In this document: positions 25,956 through 33,965 of the stretch, piece after piece
Numbering within the stretch: position 1 is the first letter of the stretch
Layout: each line of letters begins with the position of its first letter
Assembly: GCA_004322135.1 (NCBI GenBank)
Contig: SCSG01000008.1
Coordinates: forward strand, 301,231 to 365,230
DNA: 64,000 nt
Source: Burkholderiaceae bacterium
Lineage (GTDB): Bacteria > Pseudomonadota > Gammaproteobacteria > Burkholderiales > Burkholderiaceae_B
Reading direction: 5' to 3'
Made by a program: the position numbers and the translations under genes
The notes under the pieces: model-generated
Told to the model about the DNA's origin: nothing
The model's input: only the letters and a program-made list of their open reading frames with translations
Databases searched by the model: none

Positions 25956-26435
25956 ATGCGGCTGACCGTGCTGACCGATTACGCACTGCGCCTTCTCATG
26001 CATGTCGCGCAGCATCCCGACCGCTTGTGCACAATCGCCGAAGTCGCGCAGACGTACGGGATTTCGCAGCCGCATCTCATGAAAATCACGCATCTGCTTG
26101 GTCAGCGCGGGTGGCTCGAGACAGTGCGTGGCAAAAACGGCGGCATGCGCCTGGCCATGCCGCCTGAACAGATCAACCTGGGCGCGGTTCTGCGCGACAC
26201 CGAAAACGACTTCGTGCTGGTCGAATGCTTCGTCGAAAACAACTCCTGCTCGCTAAGTGGGCAGTGCGGCCTCACCGCCATTTTCAGCGGAGCCTTGCAG
26301 AGTTTTCTTTCGTATGTCGACAACTACACGCTGGCCGACGTCCTGCCTGGCCACTTCGTGGTTGATCCAAACCGCGAGCACCCGCTCAAGGTGCTTATAC
26401 GCAACGCCAACGCCAACGTCTCGGCGCATCAATAG
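25956..26435 (+). CDS. nsrR: Rrf2-family NO-sensing repressor NsrR
   Basis: Iron-sulfur repressor of 159 aa. Winged HTH at residues 1-65 (MRLTVLTDYALRLLMHVAQH, ISQPHLMKITHLLGQRG). Cluster cysteines C91, C98 and C104 have the NsrR arrangement C-x6-C-x5-C. NO nitrosylates the [Fe-S] cluster and releases DNA. It is the last gene of the globin-nnrS-nsrR operon, whose promoter carries an NsrR-like dyad, so it probably controls its own synthesis. An IscR role is less likely because the cysteine spacing and context differ. Confidence 0.94.
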   Translation: MRLTVLTDYALRLLMHVAQHPDRLCTIAEVAQTYGISQPHLMKITHLLGQRGWLETVRGKNGGMRLAMPPEQINLGAVLRDTENDFVLVECFVENNSCSLSGQCGLTAIFSGALQSFLSYVDNYTLADVLPGHFVVDPNREHPLKVLIRNANANVSAHQ

Positions 26436-26534
26436 ATTGCGATGTTGCGGCCCGAGGCGCTGGCCGCGATGCGATGCGCCACACGACATGGCCTCATGCA
26501 TATCTGCCGGGCACGCCCCCAAGTGGCGCCCATG

Positions 26535-26564
26535 AAAAAGGCTCTGCAGAATTTCCACAGAGCC
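26535..26564 (-). terminator. Rho-independent terminator of serA
   Basis: On the minus strand GGCTCTG and CAGAGCC (26558-26564 and 26540-26546 on the plus strand) form a stem with an 11-base loop, followed by TTTTTC. It lies about 37 bp after the serA stop codon, in the right orientation. Confidence 0.75.
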
Positions 26565-26601
26565 CCTTCAAGACAACACCTGTACACCCCCCAGCGCCGT
26601 C

Positions 26602-27801
26602 CTACAACAAGTCGCAGCGGATCGTAATGGGATGGGCGCGCAATGCCGCCATGACTTTATCGTTGACCGGGCCATCCACATCGGAGATGACATAGCCAAC
26701 CTGCCCCTTGGTCTGCAATTGCTGGCTGACGATATTCAGCCCGAACTCGGCAACCAGGCTGCTAAGTGTGCCCAGCGCGCCGGGCAAATTGCGATGCACG
26801 TGCAGAATGCGGTGAGTTCCCGTACGTTCCTGGTAAGGGATTTCCGGGAAGTTGACGGCGCTTTTCGTTGTACCGCTTTGAATGAAACGAACCAGCTTCT
26901 CGGCCACTTCGCGCCCGATGTTTTCCTGTGATTCCTGCGTGCTGCCGCCGATATGTGGCGTCAGCACGACGTTGCGCATGCCAATCAGCGGACTCTTCAG
27001 CGGCTCTTCGCGGCTTTTGGGCTCGGTGGGGAACACGTCAATGGCAGCACCCGACAAATGACCGGACTGCAGGGCATCGTGCAAGGCATCAATGACCACT
27101 ACCGTGCCACGTGACGCGTTGATAAGGATCGACCCCTTCTTCATGGCGGCAATGGTGGTTGCATCCATGATGTCTTTCGTGCCCTTCCCTCCCGGAACGT
27201 GCAGCGTCACAACATCGGACTGGGCCAGCAACTGATTAAGCGAAGAACACGCGCGCGCATTACCCAGTGGCAGCTTTGCCTCGACATCGTAAAAAACCAC
27301 ACGCATACCAGCAGCTTCAGCCAGCGTGCCTACCTGCGAACCAATGTTGCCATACCCGATAATGCCCAGCGTCTTGCCACGGGTTTCGAATGAGCCTTCA
27401 GCGGTTTTATCCCAAAAGCCGTGATGCACACGATCATTTTTCTCAGGGATACGACGCAATAATAATATGGTCTGGCCCAACACCATTTCGGCGACCGAGC
27501 GAGTATTCGAGAACGGCGCGTTGAACACGGGAAGTCCACGCATCATGGCGGCGTCCAGATCGACCTGATTCGTTCCAATGCAGAAGCAGCCAATGCCGCG
27601 CAAATCGGGCAAGTCACCCAGCAAGGCCGCATCCAGGTGCGTGCGCGAGCGAATGCCGATCAACTGTGCGCCCTTCATCGCCTCACGCAGGGACTCGGGC
27701 GGCAGCGCAGAGGCATGCGCAACGACGTCTTTCAAACCCGCCGCGGCAAACACCTCGCGGGCGCTGGGGTGAATATTCTCGAATAGAACGATATGAGTCA
27801 T
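26602..27801 (-). CDS. serA: D-3-phosphoglycerate dehydrogenase
   Basis: First enzyme of serine synthesis, 399 aa, of the shorter E. coli-like type with a C-terminal ACT domain. Substrate/NAD folds: GIGCFCIGTNQVDLDAA, the GxGxxG loop LGIIGYGNIGSQVGTLAE, NASRGTVVVIDAL and the catalytic His in LTPHIGGSTQESQ. The ACT domain (about 325-399, HRILHVHRNLPGALGTLSSL) binds serine for feedback inhibition. A clear terminator follows. A few bases separate it from no operon partner; a 132-bp gap precedes it from the class II aldolase on the same strand. Confidence 0.96.
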   Translation of the reverse strand: MTHIVLFENIHPSAREVFAAAGLKDVVAHASALPPESLREAMKGAQLIGIRSRTHLDAALLGDLPDLRGIGCFCIGTNQVDLDAAMMRGLPVFNAPFSNTRSVAEMVLGQTILLLRRIPEKNDRVHHGFWDKTAEGSFETRGKTLGIIGYGNIGSQVGTLAEAAGMRVVFYDVEAKLPLGNARACSSLNQLLAQSDVVTLHVPGGKGTKDIMDATTIAAMKKGSILINASRGTVVVIDALHDALQSGHLSGAAIDVFPTEPKSREEPLKSPLIGMRNVVLTPHIGGSTQESQENIGREVAEKLVRFIQSGTTKSAVNFPEIPYQERTGTHRILHVHRNLPGALGTLSSLVAEFGLNIVSQQLQTKGQVGYVISDVDGPVNDKVMAALRAHPITIRCDLL

Positions 27802-27933
27802 AACGCCTTCTAGTTACAGATCGAAAAACCACTATTATGACGCATTTGAGCCACAAATGCCGCGGCGCAATATGCAGAAAGCAGCAAAAAGCCCTGAGGT
27901 ACGGCCAGTACGATTGACTTGTGTGCCTTCCGC

Positions 27934-28728
27934 TTACTTGTACTGACTCACCGCAAGTTCCGCCTTCTTTTGCCACAAATCCCATGCACGCGCGACCTGC
28001 GATTCAACTGCCTCCATCGCCGTTTGCGTCTCGGCGGGCGACAGAAACGTTATCGTTCCAAGCCGGGACGCCTGCAGTTGCGTCCGGGCGTTAACCTCGG
28101 CATACACGGCGCGGTATACAACCTTCTTGAGCCCGTCGGCAACGACGGTTGATCCGTGACCACGCATCAACACCAACTGGGAATCAGCCAACGTGCGGGC
28201 CAGCGCCGCGCCCAGACGATTGTCCGTAACAAGCAGACTGCTGCCATCGCCAGCGGTATCCCGGATTTCGAACACGGGAGCGCCCATGCCAATGAACGCC
28301 GCCATATGGCATATTGCCCGCAACGGTGAAGCCCTGACCACGCTGAACGGCACAACGGACGGCGAATGGCTATGCACGACGGCCATGACATCGGGACGTG
28401 CCTTGTAGATTTCGCCATGAATGAAGCGCTCCAGATACACCTTGCGCCCTTCGGCGTTGACCGGTGTTCCATCCAGCCGGAACCGCATGATATCTTCAGC
28501 CGAAACCAGCGCGGGCGCCATGTTTCGGCACATCAGGAAGTGCTGAGAATCGTGCGGATCGCGCACGGTGACATGGCCGAAGGCGTCGAGCACACCTTGG
28601 TCGAACAGAATATGATTCGCAGACACCAGATCCCGAATAAGATCAGAATTTGCATCAAGAGGCCCGCCCCCTTGCCTGCCCTGCGTAGACGCGGCTTTCG
28701 GAACATCGCTCGGTTGACAACCACTCAT
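27934..28728 (-). CDS. Class II aldolase/adducin family protein
   Basis: Zinc-dependent aldolase-fold protein of 264 aa. The catalytic Glu lies in FIHGEIYKARPDVMAVVHSH (E106) with zinc ligands H119 and H121, and the third His is in LMRGHGSTVV near residue 193. The N-terminal 24 residues are polar and variable. Relatives include fuculose-phosphate aldolases and many uncharacterised decarboxylase-like proteins in Burkholderiales. The substrate is unknown. The upstream region (28785-28925) resembles the upstream region of the SDR gene at 36392, which suggests that the two enzymes were once divergent partners or share a regulator. Confidence 0.88.
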   Translation of the reverse strand: MSGCQPSDVPKAASTQGRQGGGPLDANSDLIRDLVSANHILFDQGVLDAFGHVTVRDPHDSQHFLMCRNMAPALVSAEDIMRFRLDGTPVNAEGRKVYLERFIHGEIYKARPDVMAVVHSHSPSVVPFSVVRASPLRAICHMAAFIGMGAPVFEIRDTAGDGSSLLVTDNRLGAALARTLADSQLVLMRGHGSTVVADGLKKVVYRAVYAEVNARTQLQASRLGTITFLSPAETQTAMEAVESQVARAWDLWQKKAELAVSQYK

Positions 28729-29231
28729 AATAAAGTTCCCTTAAATTAGCTTTCAGATTGATGGGGAAACGCGATGCCGCCGTTTGGCGACCCATATAAC
28801 AAGTGCGAATCAAGTTTAGACCCATGAGCGGATCGTATGCTGTGGAAGACAGGCCATATAAAACCGGCTTGTTCTCCCTGTAAACAACATCAAGGCCCTA
28901 TTATATGAGCCCAGCTCATCCCTATTACGCTAGCGACCTTATTGACATTCGTTACCGCTTGCCACCGTGTTTTCAGGTAGCGATCTGACAACGTTTTTTC
29001 TAATTCTGTTCTAAGTCGAATTCTGCACACTATGAAGCTTACACAACCTCAGAACAGACAGACAAAGGCTGAACATCCAAGAAGAAGCCTGACGGACTCT
29101 TTATGGTCTACCGATTGACCCTATCGGCCTATCACACACTTTTCGGCTGGCTGATCCGCAAAGGGGTATTAAGGCCATAATCAGAGACACAGAGCAACTT
29201 CAATGCCCACACCACAAAAAGGCCCATCACC
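28729..29231. other. Intergenic region of 503 bp with one copy of a repeated regulatory segment
   Basis: No credible gene. The part at 28785-28925 is similar to 36232-36375 (shared blocks GGCGAC, TGCGAA, CAAGT, CCATG, GCGGA, GTATGCT) and ends in the dyad ATGAGC-CCA-GCTCAT (28905-28919). The remainder to 29231 is AT-rich and should hold the promoter of the two-component operon; AATTCTG occurs twice (29002-29008, 29019-29025). Confidence 0.55.
28785..28925 (+). repeat. Copy A of a ~140-bp related segment (partner at 36232-36375)
   Basis: By-eye alignment to 36232-36375 gives roughly 70% identity over the first ~65 bp and a shared palindromic end. Copy A begins 57 bp upstream of the leftward aldolase start. 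Both copies have the same orientation and bracket the 29-36 kb block. Confidence 0.55.
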
Positions 29232-29897
29232 ATGCGCGTACTGCTTGTTGAAGACGACACCATGATAGGAGAAGTCGTCCGGGACACGCTGAAGGATGAA
29301 TCCTACGCGGTGGACTGGATCCAGAACGGCCTGGCCGTGGCCTCTACCCTGAAGGCACAGCCATACGACCTCATCCTTCTGGACCTGGGACTGCCAGGCA
29401 AGGACGGTCAGGAAGTCCTCTCCAGCCTGCGAGCCCGCCACGATGACACTCCAGTACTGATCATCACCGCCCGTGATGCCCTGTCGGAACGCTTGCGTGG
29501 CCTGGATGGAGGCGCCGACGACTACATTCTCAAACCCTTCAAGATGGAAGAGCTGCTTGCCCGAATGCGGGCCGTTCTGCGACGCAAGGGCGGGCAGGCC
29601 AGCCCGGTGCTCAGCAACGGCGTTCTTTCGCTGGATCCCGCCACACGGGAAGCGGTCGTCTGCGACGGTGCCGCCGTGGTGCTCTCGGGACGCGAGTTTG
29701 CGCTGCTGCAGGCGCTACTCATCCGGCCCGGTGCGATTCTGTCGCGCGCAACGCTGGAAGACCATATCTATGGCTGGGGCGACGAGATCGAGAGCAACAT
29801 GGTAGATTTTCTGATCCACGCTCTGCGCCGCAAACTGGGCAACGACGTGATTCAAAACGTGAGAGGTGTGGGGTGGCGAGTCTCAAAAGGCAGCTGA
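29232..29897 (+). CDS. OmpR-family two-component response regulator
   Basis: 221 aa: receiver domain with phosphoacceptor D51 (LILLDLGLPGKDG), acidic pair EDD at 7-9 and Lys in LKPFKMEELLAR. The C-terminal winged helix (about 130-220, GREFALLQALLIRPGAILSRATLEDHIYGW) ends with NVRGVGWRVSKG. Closest in style to QseB/PmrA/TctD regulators. It overlaps the kinase gene by 25 bp. The MFS transporter gene coupled to this pair is the likely target, along with genes nearby. Confidence 0.95.
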   Translation: MRVLLVEDDTMIGEVVRDTLKDESYAVDWIQNGLAVASTLKAQPYDLILLDLGLPGKDGQEVLSSLRARHDDTPVLIITARDALSERLRGLDGGADDYILKPFKMEELLARMRAVLRRKGGQASPVLSNGVLSLDPATREAVVCDGAAVVLSGREFALLQALLIRPGAILSRATLEDHIYGWGDEIESNMVDFLIHALRRKLGNDVIQNVRGVGWRVSKGS

Positions 29898-31255
29898 ACG
29901 ATTCAATTCAGCTCAAGCTTTCATTCGTGCTTGCAACGGTGATCACTATAGTTGCTGTGGCGGCAGGCGCATTCTCTTTTTTCTCGACGCTTGATGACTC
30001 CCACGAACGACAGGATGACATGCTCTACCAAGTGGCCGACCTGGCCTCCCATGTCGTGGCATCCGCACCGCAGGCCATCCGGAATGTCGAACTTCTGGAC
30101 GAAGACCGGGACTCCTCACTCTCGGTACAAGTCCTGGGGCAGGGTTCAGCTGATCTCCACACGGCCAGCGTCCCCATCCCGATCCCGTCGTCCCTGCAGG
30201 ACGGCCTGCACACGCTGGATGTCAAGGGTCAGACCTTTCGTGTGCTGGTACACACGATCGCGACTCATCAGCGCATCGCCGTTGCTCAGGACACCGATCT
30301 GCGCGACACCGCCGCGCTTAAAGACGCACTGCGTACCGTCACGCCATTTCTCATCCTGGTGCCTATTCTGCTGATCGCCATCGCCGATATTGTTCGCCGC
30401 ATGTTTCGTCCTATCCTGAAACTCTCCAGGCAAGTGGATTCTCGCCCCGACACCGATCTGAGCCCTGTAGGCAGTGACCACCTGCCTCGCGAAATACAGC
30501 CTTTCGTGCGGGCCATCAATCGGCTGCTCGTCCGGGTTGCCGAATCCATGGAAACCCAGCGCCGGTTCATCGCAGATGCCGCGCATGAATTGCGCTCACC
30601 CGCAGCGGCACTGTCGTTACAAGCCGAACGCCTGGGGCGGGCTGAAATGTCTGATGCCGCCCGCGACAGGTTGCAGGCCCTGCGCCGTGGCCTGGATCGC
30701 AACCAGCATCTGCTCAGCCAACTGCTCGCGCTTGCAAAAGTGCAGTCCATGCCCGATGCGCACACCCCCACACGGACGAAGATTCAGGAAGTCATTCATA
30801 ACGTGCTGGAAACCGTGCTGCCACTTGCCGAAGCCAAGCGCATCGACATCGGCGTAACCGGCGACGACAACCTCGAAGTACCGGTGAGTGAACTGAACCT
30901 CACTACACTGATACGCAACCTGACGGATAACGCCATTCGCTATACGCCCGAAGGTGGCAGAGTGGATCTTTCGGTGACTACGGCGCCGGACGCCATCGCA
31001 CTTTCTATCTCGGACTCCGGGCCGGGGGTCCCCGCAACAGAACGGGACCATATTTTCGAGCCGTTCTACCGTGTGCTCGGAACCGGTCAGGCGGGTTCGG
31101 GCCTCGGGCTTTCCATCGTCGCAGCCATCGTCCGCAAGATCGGGGCCCGCATCGAACTGAGCGATGCCGACGAGACGACACAGAGTGGGCTGTGCATCAC
31201 CCTTACCATCCCAATAAACATGCCTCTGATAAAGCCCGGGAACGAGCCGTGCTGA
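29873..31255 (+). CDS. Two-component sensor histidine kinase
   Basis: Membrane kinase of 460 aa. First transmembrane helix at about 17-38, a periplasmic domain of about 120 residues, second helix near 162-180, then HAMP. The phosphoaccepting His238 lies in RFIADAAHELRSPAAALSLQ, with N box NLTDNAIRYTPEGG and G boxes SDSGPGVP and GSGLGLSIVAAI. QseC/TctE-like. GTG start overlapping the response regulator. The signal is unknown; the periplasmic part has no obvious metal motif. Confidence 0.94.
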   Translation: MASLKRQLNDSIQLKLSFVLATVITIVAVAAGAFSFFSTLDDSHERQDDMLYQVADLASHVVASAPQAIRNVELLDEDRDSSLSVQVLGQGSADLHTASVPIPIPSSLQDGLHTLDVKGQTFRVLVHTIATHQRIAVAQDTDLRDTAALKDALRTVTPFLILVPILLIAIADIVRRMFRPILKLSRQVDSRPDTDLSPVGSDHLPREIQPFVRAINRLLVRVAESMETQRRFIADAAHELRSPAAALSLQAERLGRAEMSDAARDRLQALRRGLDRNQHLLSQLLALAKVQSMPDAHTPTRTKIQEVIHNVLETVLPLAEAKRIDIGVTGDDNLEVPVSELNLTTLIRNLTDNAIRYTPEGGRVDLSVTTAPDAIALSISDSGPGVPATERDHIFEPFYRVLGTGQAGSGLGLSIVAAIVRKIGARIELSDADETTQSGLCITLTIPINMPLIKPGNEPC

Positions 31256-32448
31256 AAACGACTAAACCGCACTACAGCGCAATCCTCCCGCGAGGCGTCT
31301 GGGTCCTGGGCTTCGTCAGCCTTCTGATGGACACCTCATCAGAGTTGATTCACAGCCTGCTACCCATGTTCATGGTCACCACGCTGGGGGCCACCGTACT
31401 GGAAGTCGGATTGATCGAGGGCCTGGCCGAATCCACGGCACTGATCATCAAAGTATTCTCGGGTGTGCTGAGCGACTTCCTGGGCAGGCGCAAGGGTCTG
31501 GCCGTATTCGGTTATGGACTGTCGGCCTTCACGAAACCTCTGTTTGCGCTTGCCCCGACGCTTGGCGTCGTTTTCGCCGCCCGCATGCTCGATCGCGTGG
31601 GGAAAGGGGTTCGGGGGGCGCCCCGCGATGCCATGGTGGCCGACTTCACGCCGCCCGAAGTTCGCGGCGCCGCGTTCGGACTGCGCCAGGCGCTGGATGC
31701 CGTGGGGGCAACGCTGGGGCCGCTCCTGGCGGTGGGGCTCATGCTGCTATTGGCCGACCACTTCCGGACGGCATTCTGGATCGCGGTGATTCCGGGGGTC
31801 GCCTGCGTTGCGCTGCTGGCCTTCGGGTTGAAAGAACCCGAGTCCATGAGCAGAAAACAGCGCACGAACCCGATCCGCCGCGAAAATCTGCGCAGACTTA
31901 CCAGAACCTACTGGTGGGTTGTGGCCATCGGCGCCATTATCACCCTAGCCCGTTTCAGCGAAGCCTTTCTGATTCTCCGGGCGCAACAGACCGGCATTGC
32001 CATGGCGCTGGTGCCTCTGGTGATGGTCGCCATGAATCTGGCCTTTTCGTTATCGGCCTTTCCGTTTGGCAAGCTCGCCGACCACGTAAGCCGCCGCGCG
32101 CTGCTCGTCATCGGCCTGGCGGTCCTGGCCGCGGCCGACGTGCTGCTGGCCGTTGCACCCGCCTGGTGGGCGATATTCCTGGGCATGCTGCTTTGGGGCC
32201 TGCATTTGGGACTGACGCAAGGGCTTCTGGCAGCCATGGTCGCGAATGCCGCGCCAGATGATCTGCGCGGAACCGCATTCGGTTTTTTCAACCTTGTCTG
32301 CGGCATCGCGACACTTTTTGCCAGCGTCATCGCGGGCCTGTTGTGGGATCACTACGGACCCGCCGCCACATTCAGCGCCGCGGCAGGCTTCTGCATTCTT
32401 GCGGTCGCCGCACTGATGGCCCGACGCCAGGTACTGTCACGCCCATAG
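31249..32448 (+). CDS. MFS transporter coupled to the two-component system
   Basis: Twelve-helix major facilitator protein of 399 aa. PRGVWVLGFVSLLMDTSSELIHSLLPMF at the start and the motif-A-like loop GVLSDFLGRRKGLAVFGYGL between helices 2 and 3 are typical of a proteobacterial group annotated as metal or drug exporters. The GTG at 31249 overlaps the kinase stop by 7 bp, so the three genes are translated as a unit. DRVGKGVRGAPRDAMVADFTPPEVRG is well conserved. The substrate is unknown; proximity to the bufferin operon makes a metal or metal chelate a reasonable guess. Confidence 0.9.
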   Translation: MLKTTKPHYSAILPRGVWVLGFVSLLMDTSSELIHSLLPMFMVTTLGATVLEVGLIEGLAESTALIIKVFSGVLSDFLGRRKGLAVFGYGLSAFTKPLFALAPTLGVVFAARMLDRVGKGVRGAPRDAMVADFTPPEVRGAAFGLRQALDAVGATLGPLLAVGLMLLLADHFRTAFWIAVIPGVACVALLAFGLKEPESMSRKQRTNPIRRENLRRLTRTYWWVVAIGAIITLARFSEAFLILRAQQTGIAMALVPLVMVAMNLAFSLSAFPFGKLADHVSRRALLVIGLAVLAAADVLLAVAPAWWAIFLGMLLWGLHLGLTQGLLAAMVANAAPDDLRGTAFGFFNLVCGIATLFASVIAGLLWDHYGPAATFSAAAGFCILAVAALMARRQVLSRP

Positions 32449-32538
32449 GGTGCGCCACCGATCGACCCAGGCATAGCCGTCGCTCAATTCAAAGCGAAGG
32501 TCGGCCGGTCACGCCAGGGCCAATATATCCCTGCCCTG

Positions 32539-32778
32539 CTACGGCGTACGGCCGGGTTCGCTTGTCTGCCGTGGTCGTTTTCGGTCAGAACCGCGTTCAA
32601 TGGCTTCAACCAGTCCCATAAGCCAGCAGGCGGGACACCCGCGCATGAGGAATACGGCCACAGCGAACAGCGCAATGGCGGGCCAGAACCGAGGAGTCAG
32701 TACAACGGCACCCGCTATGCAGGCCACCGCCAGCACACCACGAGCGATTTGATTTAATACAGAAGTATTGCAGTACAT
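32539..32778 (-). CDS. Small DUF2892-like membrane protein with CPAC motif
   Basis: 79-aa protein with two hydrophobic segments (about 12-28 and 32-45) followed by RGCPACWLMGLVEAIERG, so a CxxC (C48, C51) lies at the membrane edge, then a basic, polar tail. It resembles the DUF2892/YgaP C-terminal membrane domain. It starts 5 bp after the ECF sigma gene on the same strand and is almost certainly cotranscribed. No dedicated anti-sigma gene is visible nearby, so this protein is a candidate membrane partner of the sigma factor. That role is inference. Confidence 0.7.
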   Translation of the reverse strand: MYCNTSVLNQIARGVLAVACIAGAVVLTPRFWPAIALFAVAVFLMRGCPACWLMGLVEAIERGSDRKRPRQTSEPGRTP

Positions 32779-32783
32779 GATAG

Positions 32784-33311
32784 TTAGTCCGAGTTCAGCA
32801 TGTATTCACGCACTAGTATGCGCGCACGGTGCAAGCGGCTTTTTATGGCGCCAGTGTTCTCTCCCAACTGACCGGAAATCTCCGCAATAGTCAGTTCCTC
32901 AAAGTCGCGCAGCAAAATCACCTCCAGGTAGTGTGCAGGTAGGGATTCCAACGCGGCGGCCAGATCAATCCTCAGATCATCTTGGGGCTTTTGCAACAGG
33001 CGCTGCTCAGCCAATTCGTCGGGAAGCGGTTCGTAACGGAACATCATTCGCGAAAGCTTGCGGCACTCACGTTTGACCACGGTAAAAAGCCATGAGGAGA
33101 ACGCCACCGCGGCTTTGAGCCCCTTCACTTTCCGCGAGATGATCAGAAGCGATTCCTGTATGGCGTCATCAACATCGCTGTCCTGACAGTGCTTGCGCGC
33201 GTAGCGACGTACGTCGGCCTGGCAAACGGCGAGCAATCGATCGATAGCCGCCGCATCTCCCGTCTGTGCAGCCAATATCAGGTTATCGCGTTCATTCGGA
33301 TTCGCAGTCAT
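32784..33311 (-). CDS. ECF-family RNA polymerase sigma factor
   Basis: 175 aa with sigma-2 region (about 25-85, VDDAIQESLLIISRKVKGL and SSWLFTVVKRECRKL) and sigma-4 region (about 115-170, LPAHYLEVILLRDFEELTIAEISGQLGENTGAIKSRLHRAR). The start at 33311 is fixed by AGGAGG four bases before the ATG; an upstream in-frame ATG at 33332 lies before this site. It diverges from the bufferin operon across 290 bp, as copper-responsive ECF genes often do next to bufferin genes. It probably activates that operon and its own. Two cysteines, C27 and C41 by approximate count, lie in region 2. Confidence 0.9.
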   Translation of the reverse strand: MTANPNERDNLILAAQTGDAAAIDRLLAVCQADVRRYARKHCQDSDVDDAIQESLLIISRKVKGLKAAVAFSSWLFTVVKRECRKLSRMMFRYEPLPDELAEQRLLQKPQDDLRIDLAAALESLPAHYLEVILLRDFEELTIAEISGQLGENTGAIKSRLHRARILVREYMLNSD

Positions 33312-33529
33312 GAAACCTCCTGGGGTGCGCATTCACAATAATCCACCCACTCGTCCTGGTAAATGGGGCAAATTCCGTTGATACACCCCCCCATGCTCTA
33401 CTCCAACGCTCAGCTCACTCTTATTATCTGAGGTGGCGAAACGCGAAACGGATTCGGTCCATCCACGAAATCGAACAGGCTTGGCATAGTCATTCTGTAA
33501 CAAATTAGACAATAACAAAGCCGGCGGCA

Positions 33530-33578
33530 GCGAACCCTTTCCACCTCCCCCAGCCTCTTTTGAAGCGTCAGGGTTCGC
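33530..33578 (+). promoter_or_regulatory. Inverted repeat in the bufA 5' region
   Basis: GCGAACCC (33530-33537) and GGGTTCGC (33571-33578) are perfect complements separated by 33 bases, ending 23 bp before the bufA start. They could be a leader stem-loop or paired operator half-sites. The start point of transcription is unknown, so the role is open. Confidence 0.4.
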
Positions 33579-33601
33579 CTGATCTCTTTTGGAGACTATC
33601 A

Positions 33602-33922
33602 ATGAATGGTTCACACCTATTGAAATCCGCACTGCTCTGTGCCGCCGCATTAGGCGCTACGGCAGCCACAAGCCTGGCCACGGCCCAGCCCATGAAAATG
33701 ACGCCCGAGATGATGAAGGCGGCCCAGCAAAAGACTATGAAGATGATGAAGGAGCATCACTATTCAAAATGTTTCGGTGTCAACGCCGCATACAAGAATG
33801 ACTGCAAGGCTCCCGGCCACTCGTGTGCCGGACAGGACGCCACGGCGCACGACCCGGCGTCGTTCGTGCTGATGCCTGCGGGGGTTTGCGAGAAAATCGG
33901 TGGCAGTCTCAAAACTTCCTGA
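33602..33922 (+). CDS. bufA: Bufferin-type secreted peptide BufA (DUF2282-like), copper-binding RiPP precursor
   Basis: 106-aa precursor with a signal peptide (about 1-29, cleavage near ATA). The C-terminal core has [22 protein letters not shown] and a later GVCEKIGG, so four cysteines (C57, C68, C75, C96) in the bufferin-1 arrangement. In described bufferins such cysteines are converted to thio-oxazole-type groups by a DUF692 (MNIO) enzyme and the product binds copper in the periplasm. Between signal and core, residues 31-53 hold seven Met and two His ([18 protein letters not shown]), an unusual metal-binding-looking stretch. GGAG lies seven bases before the ATG. First gene of the buf operon. 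Confidence 0.88.
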   Translation: MNGSHLLKSALLCAAALGATAATSLATAQPMKMTPEMMKAAQQKTMKMMKEHHYSKCFGVNAAYKNDCKAPGHSCAGQDATAHDPASFVLMPAGVCEKIGGSLKTS

Positions 33923-33965
33923 CAGTCACCCTGTGGTGGCAGAGTCCCCCACAAGGGAGCATCCT

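Noticed and set aside
28990..29030. AATTCTG direct repeats as response-regulator sites
   Set aside because: Start-to-start spacing of 17 bp does not fit the 10-11 bp spacing usual for OmpR-family tandem sites.
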